A stretch of DNA of 64,000 bases from Croceibacterium ferulae (GTDB lineage: Bacteria; Pseudomonadota; Alphaproteobacteria; Sphingomonadales; Sphingomonadaceae): NCBI RefSeq assembly GCF_003660445.1, contig NZ_QZVQ01000001.1, positions 62,001 through 126,000 of the forward strand, given 5' to 3'. Positions 60,954 through 64,000 of this stretch are shown piece after piece. Each line of letters begins with the position of its first letter. The stretch's first letter is position 1. Under the pieces are notes generated by a model. The model was not told the DNA's origin. It saw only the letters and a program-made list of their open reading frames with translations, and searched no databases. The translations under genes were made by a program, and so were the position numbers.

Positions 60954-61160
60954 CTACCGGTGGCTTTCGCGCACCGAGACGGCGACGAGCACGGCCGTCG
61001 ACAGCAGGATGCTGGATACCAGGCCGCCGATCGCCAGAATGCCGCCAGAGGTGAGCTTCACCCGCAGGTCGAGCCCGACATTCTTGCCCATCCAGAGAGA
61101 TATCTCGCCTGACTGGCGGACAGGCCCGACGGCGGCGGACTTGGCTTCTGCATTCTCCAT
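60954..61160 (-). CDS. Small hypothetical membrane protein
   Basis: A 68-aa protein with a hydrophilic amino half and one C-terminal span (GGILAIGGLVSSILLSTAVLV) followed by SVRESHR. No family recognised. Weak ribosome site, and an in-frame GTG lies one codon upstream. Same strand as guaB and the SDR. Confidence 0.45.
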   Translation of the reverse strand: MENAEAKSAAVGPVRQSGEISLWMGKNVGLDLRVKLTSGGILAIGGLVSSILLSTAVLVAVSVRESHR

Positions 61161-61214
61161 CACCGATCGAACGAGGCATCACGGGTGCCGTTCCGACGAG
61201 CTTACGCCGCCCGG

Positions 61215-61970
61215 CTACTCGACCGTCCAGCCGCCATCGATGGTGTAGTTCGCCCCATTGATGTTACGCGCCTCGTCCCGGCACAGGAACACGGCCATGG
61301 CGGCGACCTCCTCCGGCTGGACGAACTGCCGGGTGGGCTGCTGCTTCAGCAGCACCTTGTCGATCACGTCTTCCCGGCTCATGCCGCGGCTCTTCATCGT
61401 GTCGGGGATCTGGTTTTCCACCAGCGGCGTCCAGACATAGCCGGGGCTGATGCAATTGGCGGTGATGCCATCCTGCGCACATTCCAGCGCCAGCACCTTG
61501 GTCAGGCCGGCAATGCCGTGCTTGGCGGCGACATAGGCGCTCTTGAACGGGCTGGCGACCAGCGAATGGGCGCTGGCGGTGGCGAGGATGCGGCCCCAGC
61601 CGGCCTGCCGCATATGCGGGATCGCCAGGCGCGAGGTGTGAAAGGCGGCAGACAGGTTCAGGGCGATGATCGCGTCCCACTTGGCGGGCGGGAAATCCTC
61701 CACCGGGGCCACGTGCTGCATGCCGGCATTGTTGACCAGGATATCCACCGGCCCGGCCCCGGCCATCAGCTCCTCCACCCCGGCCGTGGTGGTGAGGTCG
61801 GCCGCAACGAAGTCGGCCTTCAGCTCCTCCTGCAGCGCGGCGATCGCGTCCTCCTCGCCAAAGCCGTTCAGCACCAGCTGCGCCCCTTCCGCCGCCAGCC
61901 CGCGCGCGATGGCGAGGCCGATGCCCGACGTGGATCCGGTGACGAGTGCGCGCTTGCCCGAAAGGAACAT
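61215..61970 (-). CDS. 3-hydroxybutyrate dehydrogenase (SDR)
   Basis: A 251-aa SDR of the 3-hydroxybutyrate dehydrogenase type: TGSTSGIG at the N-terminus, NNAGMQHVAPVEDFP (a family signature), catalytic Ser in TASAHSLVASP and the Y-xxx-K in YVAAKHG, with the C-terminal NCISPGYVWTPLVENQIPDT and NGANYTIDGGWTVE. It interconverts 3-hydroxybutyrate and acetoacetate with NAD(H). Likely role in polyhydroxybutyrate or ketone-body turnover. Confidence 0.92.
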   Translation of the reverse strand: MFLSGKRALVTGSTSGIGLAIARGLAAEGAQLVLNGFGEEDAIAALQEELKADFVAADLTTTAGVEELMAGAGPVDILVNNAGMQHVAPVEDFPPAKWDAIIALNLSAAFHTSRLAIPHMRQAGWGRILATASAHSLVASPFKSAYVAAKHGIAGLTKVLALECAQDGITANCISPGYVWTPLVENQIPDTMKSRGMSREDVIDKVLLKQQPTRQFVQPEEVAAMAVFLCRDEARNINGANYTIDGGWTVE

Positions 61971-62036
61971 TCCCTACCTCCTGCCAGTTGATCGGCGTAG
62001 ACCAGCACTGAAGCGTCAGGCGATCAAGGGAGTTCC

Positions 62037-62909
62037 ATGCGGCTAAACCCATTCAATCCGGGCAGCATCCAGGTGGGTCGCGGCGGTGGCGGCGGTTTTC
62101 CCGGCGGCGGCGGTGGTCAGCTCGGCTGCGGGGCGATCGTCATCGCGCTGATCGGCGCGCTGGTGTTCGGCATCGACCCCGGGCAGATGCTGGGCAGCCT
62201 GCAAGGCAGCGGCGTGCAGCAGCAGGCAGGCCCCGGCAGCACCTATGGCACGGGCGAGAGCGCGGCCGAGATCTGCGACGACAATGCCTACGCGACAGAG
62301 GCGTGCAATGCCCTCGCCTCGCTGAACGAGACGTGGCAGCCGCTGTTCACGCAGGCGGGCGTGCAATTTCAGCAGCCGACGCTGTGGTTCTATCCGGGCA
62401 ACACATCATCCGGCTGTGGCAATGCGAGTTCCGACGCCGGGCCGTTCTACTGCCCAGCGGATCAGGGCATCTACATCGACACCAGCTTCTACGACACGAT
62501 GGCGCAACAGATGGGGGCCGAGGGAGACTTTGCCCGCTATTACGTGATGGCGCACGAATATGGGCACCACGTACAGACGCTGACGGGCATTTCCGCCGCG
62601 ATCCGCCAGGCGCAACAGCAGCGGCCGCAACAGGCCAACCAGCTGCAGGTGCTGATGGAACTGCAGGCCGACTGCTATGCCGGGGTGTGGGCGGGCCGCA
62701 ACCGCAAGCTGATCGAGCCCGGCGACTTCGAGGAGGGCATGACAGCCGCCAGTGCGATCGGTGACGATACGCTGATGCGCAATGCCGGTCGGCAGGTGAA
62801 TCCGGAGAGCTTCACCCACGGTTCAAGCCAGCAGCGTATGCAGGCGTTGAGATTGGGGCTAGAATCAGGTGATGACACACAGTGTGACCGTATCGTCGAA
62901 GCAGGCTAG
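62037..62909 (+). CDS. Neutral zinc metallopeptidase (YpfJ family)
   Basis: A 290-aa protein with an N-terminal Gly-rich stretch (GRGGGGGFPGGGGG), a single hydrophobic span (CGAIVIALIGALVFGI) and a peptidase domain with the zinc motif HEYGHH (His about 173 and 177) and MELQADCYAG as the third ligand region. Probably membrane-anchored with the domain on the outside; substrate unknown. Its end overlaps the next gene start. Confidence 0.92.
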   Translation: MRLNPFNPGSIQVGRGGGGGFPGGGGGQLGCGAIVIALIGALVFGIDPGQMLGSLQGSGVQQQAGPGSTYGTGESAAEICDDNAYATEACNALASLNETWQPLFTQAGVQFQQPTLWFYPGNTSSGCGNASSDAGPFYCPADQGIYIDTSFYDTMAQQMGAEGDFARYYVMAHEYGHHVQTLTGISAAIRQAQQQRPQQANQLQVLMELQADCYAGVWAGRNRKLIEPGDFEEGMTAASAIGDDTLMRNAGRQVNPESFTHGSSQQRMQALRLGLESGDDTQCDRIVEAG

Positions 62910-63543
62910 CACGCTGGCTGCGGTGCTTGGCGCCGCGCTGGCGCTGCCGGTCTGCGCGCAGGAAGTCGTGACGGACGAGAGCGTGGAAGTGCGCGACGTC
63001 GCGCTGCTGCCGCTCGCCGACCTGAACCTGTCGCGAGACGAGATCCCTCCCGTACTGGTGAAGGCGAAAGCCAGCCCTTATGGCAGTGATGGCCTGTCCG
63101 ACTGCATGGCGGTGCGGTCCGCCATCGGCGATCTGGATGCCGTGCTGGGCGAGGATTTCGACATGCCCAATGTCGAGCCCGCCGGAGGGCTGCAGTTCGG
63201 CAAGGTGGCGCGCAGCGTCGTCGGCATGCTGATCCCCTATCGCGGTGTCATCCGCGAAGTGTCCGGCGCGAACGCCCACGCCAAGACCTTCAAGGAAGCG
63301 ATCGTCGCGGGCATGATGCGGCGCGCCTATCTGAAGGGCCTGGGCCAGGCGATGGACTGCCCCTACCCCGCCCGCCCGGCGACGCCGGAAGTGATCGCCA
63401 CCTCCATCCTGCTGCGCGACCCGGCGCCTTATGCCACCTTGGGCGAACCGCAGGAGCAGACCGAGGGCGGCGAGGTGCCGGTGGATCCGAACGCGGCCAG
63501 GCAGATCGTCTCCACGGACAAGGGCGAGCGGGCCCACCCCTGA
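62872..63543 (+). CDS. Exported hypothetical protein
   Basis: A 223-aa protein with an N-terminal signal-like segment (STLAAVLGAALALPVCAQ), then a soluble domain with paired cysteines (SDCMAVR, AMDCPYP) and VARSVVGMLIPYRGVIREVSG. No family recognised. The ATG at 62872 is one codon after a GTG that also fits. It overlaps the upstream peptidase gene by 38 bp in another frame. Confidence 0.7.
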   Translation: MTHSVTVSSKQASTLAAVLGAALALPVCAQEVVTDESVEVRDVALLPLADLNLSRDEIPPVLVKAKASPYGSDGLSDCMAVRSAIGDLDAVLGEDFDMPNVEPAGGLQFGKVARSVVGMLIPYRGVIREVSGANAHAKTFKEAIVAGMMRRAYLKGLGQAMDCPYPARPATPEVIATSILLRDPAPYATLGEPQEQTEGGEVPVDPNAARQIVSTDKGERAHP

Positions 63544-63596
63544 GGCCGCGCGCCTTCGGCTGTTGCGCCCGGGTGGCAGGCGGGCACACTGGCGCC

Positions 63597-64000
63597 ATGT
63601 TGAAACGATTCGCACTGCCGCTGCTGCTGCTGGCCCTGCCGGCGACGGCCCAGGAACCGGCCCCGTCCCCGCCGCAGCCCGAACCCGCATTGACCGAGGT
63701 GATCCTGCAGACCACGCAAGGCCCTATCACCGTCGCGCTGGAGACGGAGCGCGCCCCGCTTACCGCCGGCAATTTCCTGGCCTATGTCGACAGCGGAAAG
63801 TTCGACGGAACAGTGTTTTACCGCGCAATGCGGCTCGATTGGGGCGAACAGCCGAACGGGCTGATCCAGGGTGGCACGCAGAACGATCCGGACCGAATCC
63901 TGCCGCCGGTCGCGCATGAACGTACCAGCGACACCGGCGTGCTGCACACCGTCGGTGCGATCAGCATGGCACGGCTGGAACCGGGCAGCGCGACGGGCGA
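63597..64000 (+). CDS. Peptidyl-prolyl cis-trans isomerase, cyclophilin type (3' end cut by window edge)
   Basis: The first 134 codons are visible. A signal peptide (MLKRFALPLLLLALPATAQ) precedes the cyclophilin fold: EVILQTTQGPITVALETERAPLTAGNFLAYVDSGKFDGTVFYRAM, then LIQGGTQND. It should assist folding of periplasmic proteins. The remaining 60 or so residues lie beyond the window. Confidence 0.9.
   Translation, partial: MLKRFALPLLLLALPATAQEPAPSPPQPEPALTEVILQTTQGPITVALETERAPLTAGNFLAYVDSGKFDGTVFYRAMRLDWGEQPNGLIQGGTQNDPDRILPPVAHERTSDTGVLHTVGAISMARLEPGSATG

Overview
This is a GC-rich window (GC clearly above AT throughout) from an alphaproteobacterium, most likely a member of the Sphingomonadales (Sphingomonadaceae/Erythrobacteraceae type). 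The reasons are an alphaproteobacterial SOS box (GTTC-N7-GTTC) in front of lexA, the moaC-moeA-lexA order, many TonB-dependent receptors with FecI/FecR regulators, an rplI with a long acidic tail, and several small exported or membrane proteins typical of that order. No rRNA, tRNA, CRISPR array or intact insertion sequence was seen. Taxonomy is an inference from gene content.

Layout. 1-6.8 kb: kdpFABCD potassium-uptake operon on the minus strand (kdpD runs off the left edge; the 29-aa kdpF is present). 6.8-8.5 kb: sparse, with two small plus-strand genes. 8.5-10.5 kb: a compact ECF41 sigma-factor module, with two carboxymuconolactone-decarboxylase-like genes firing in opposite directions from two identical-looking ECF41 promoters. 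10.9-13.0 kb: secreted prolyl oligopeptidase. 13.5-18.0 kb: ABC ATPase plus a giant permease fused to an M1 aminopeptidase domain. 18.7-24.0 kb: a plus-strand run of a CPA2 antiporter, an outer-membrane barrel, an aldo/keto reductase, a frameshifted SDR and a beta-hydroxyacid dehydrogenase. 24.1-31.2 kb: FdhF/YdeP-like molybdoenzyme, then a minus-strand run (ClpP-like, M61 peptidase, glutaredoxin, a coupled small ORF, CDF transporter). 31.4-36.3 kb: an LLM-class oxidoreductase with an unknown partner, a DAACS symporter with a disrupted 5' end, a methyltransferase and two orphan small genes.

36.7-41.6 kb is housekeeping: moaC-moeA, lexA, a DUF808 protein, rpsF-rpsR-rplI. 41.7-45.6 kb is an iron cluster (siderophore receptor, TonB, PKHD hydroxylase) with repeated palindromic operators. 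45.7-49.5 kb is a multi-sensor hybrid histidine kinase broken by one missing base. 49.5-51.3 kb is a pirin/LysR divergent pair. 51.4-54.6 kb is a large autotransporter. 54.7-58.6 kb is a FecI-FecR-TonB receptor operon. 58.8-64 kb holds hemerythrin, guaB, 3-hydroxybutyrate dehydrogenase, a zinc metallopeptidase, an exported protein and a cyclophilin cut by the right edge.

Three otherwise intact genes carry single-base frameshifts (22.89, 33.90 and 48.13 kb). This suggests either sequence errors or recent decay and should be settled before any of them is called non-functional. The most system-like new observation is the self-contained ECF41 regulon at 8.5-10.5 kb, where the promoter signature (TGTCACA-N16-CGTC) is visible twice, once per target gene.
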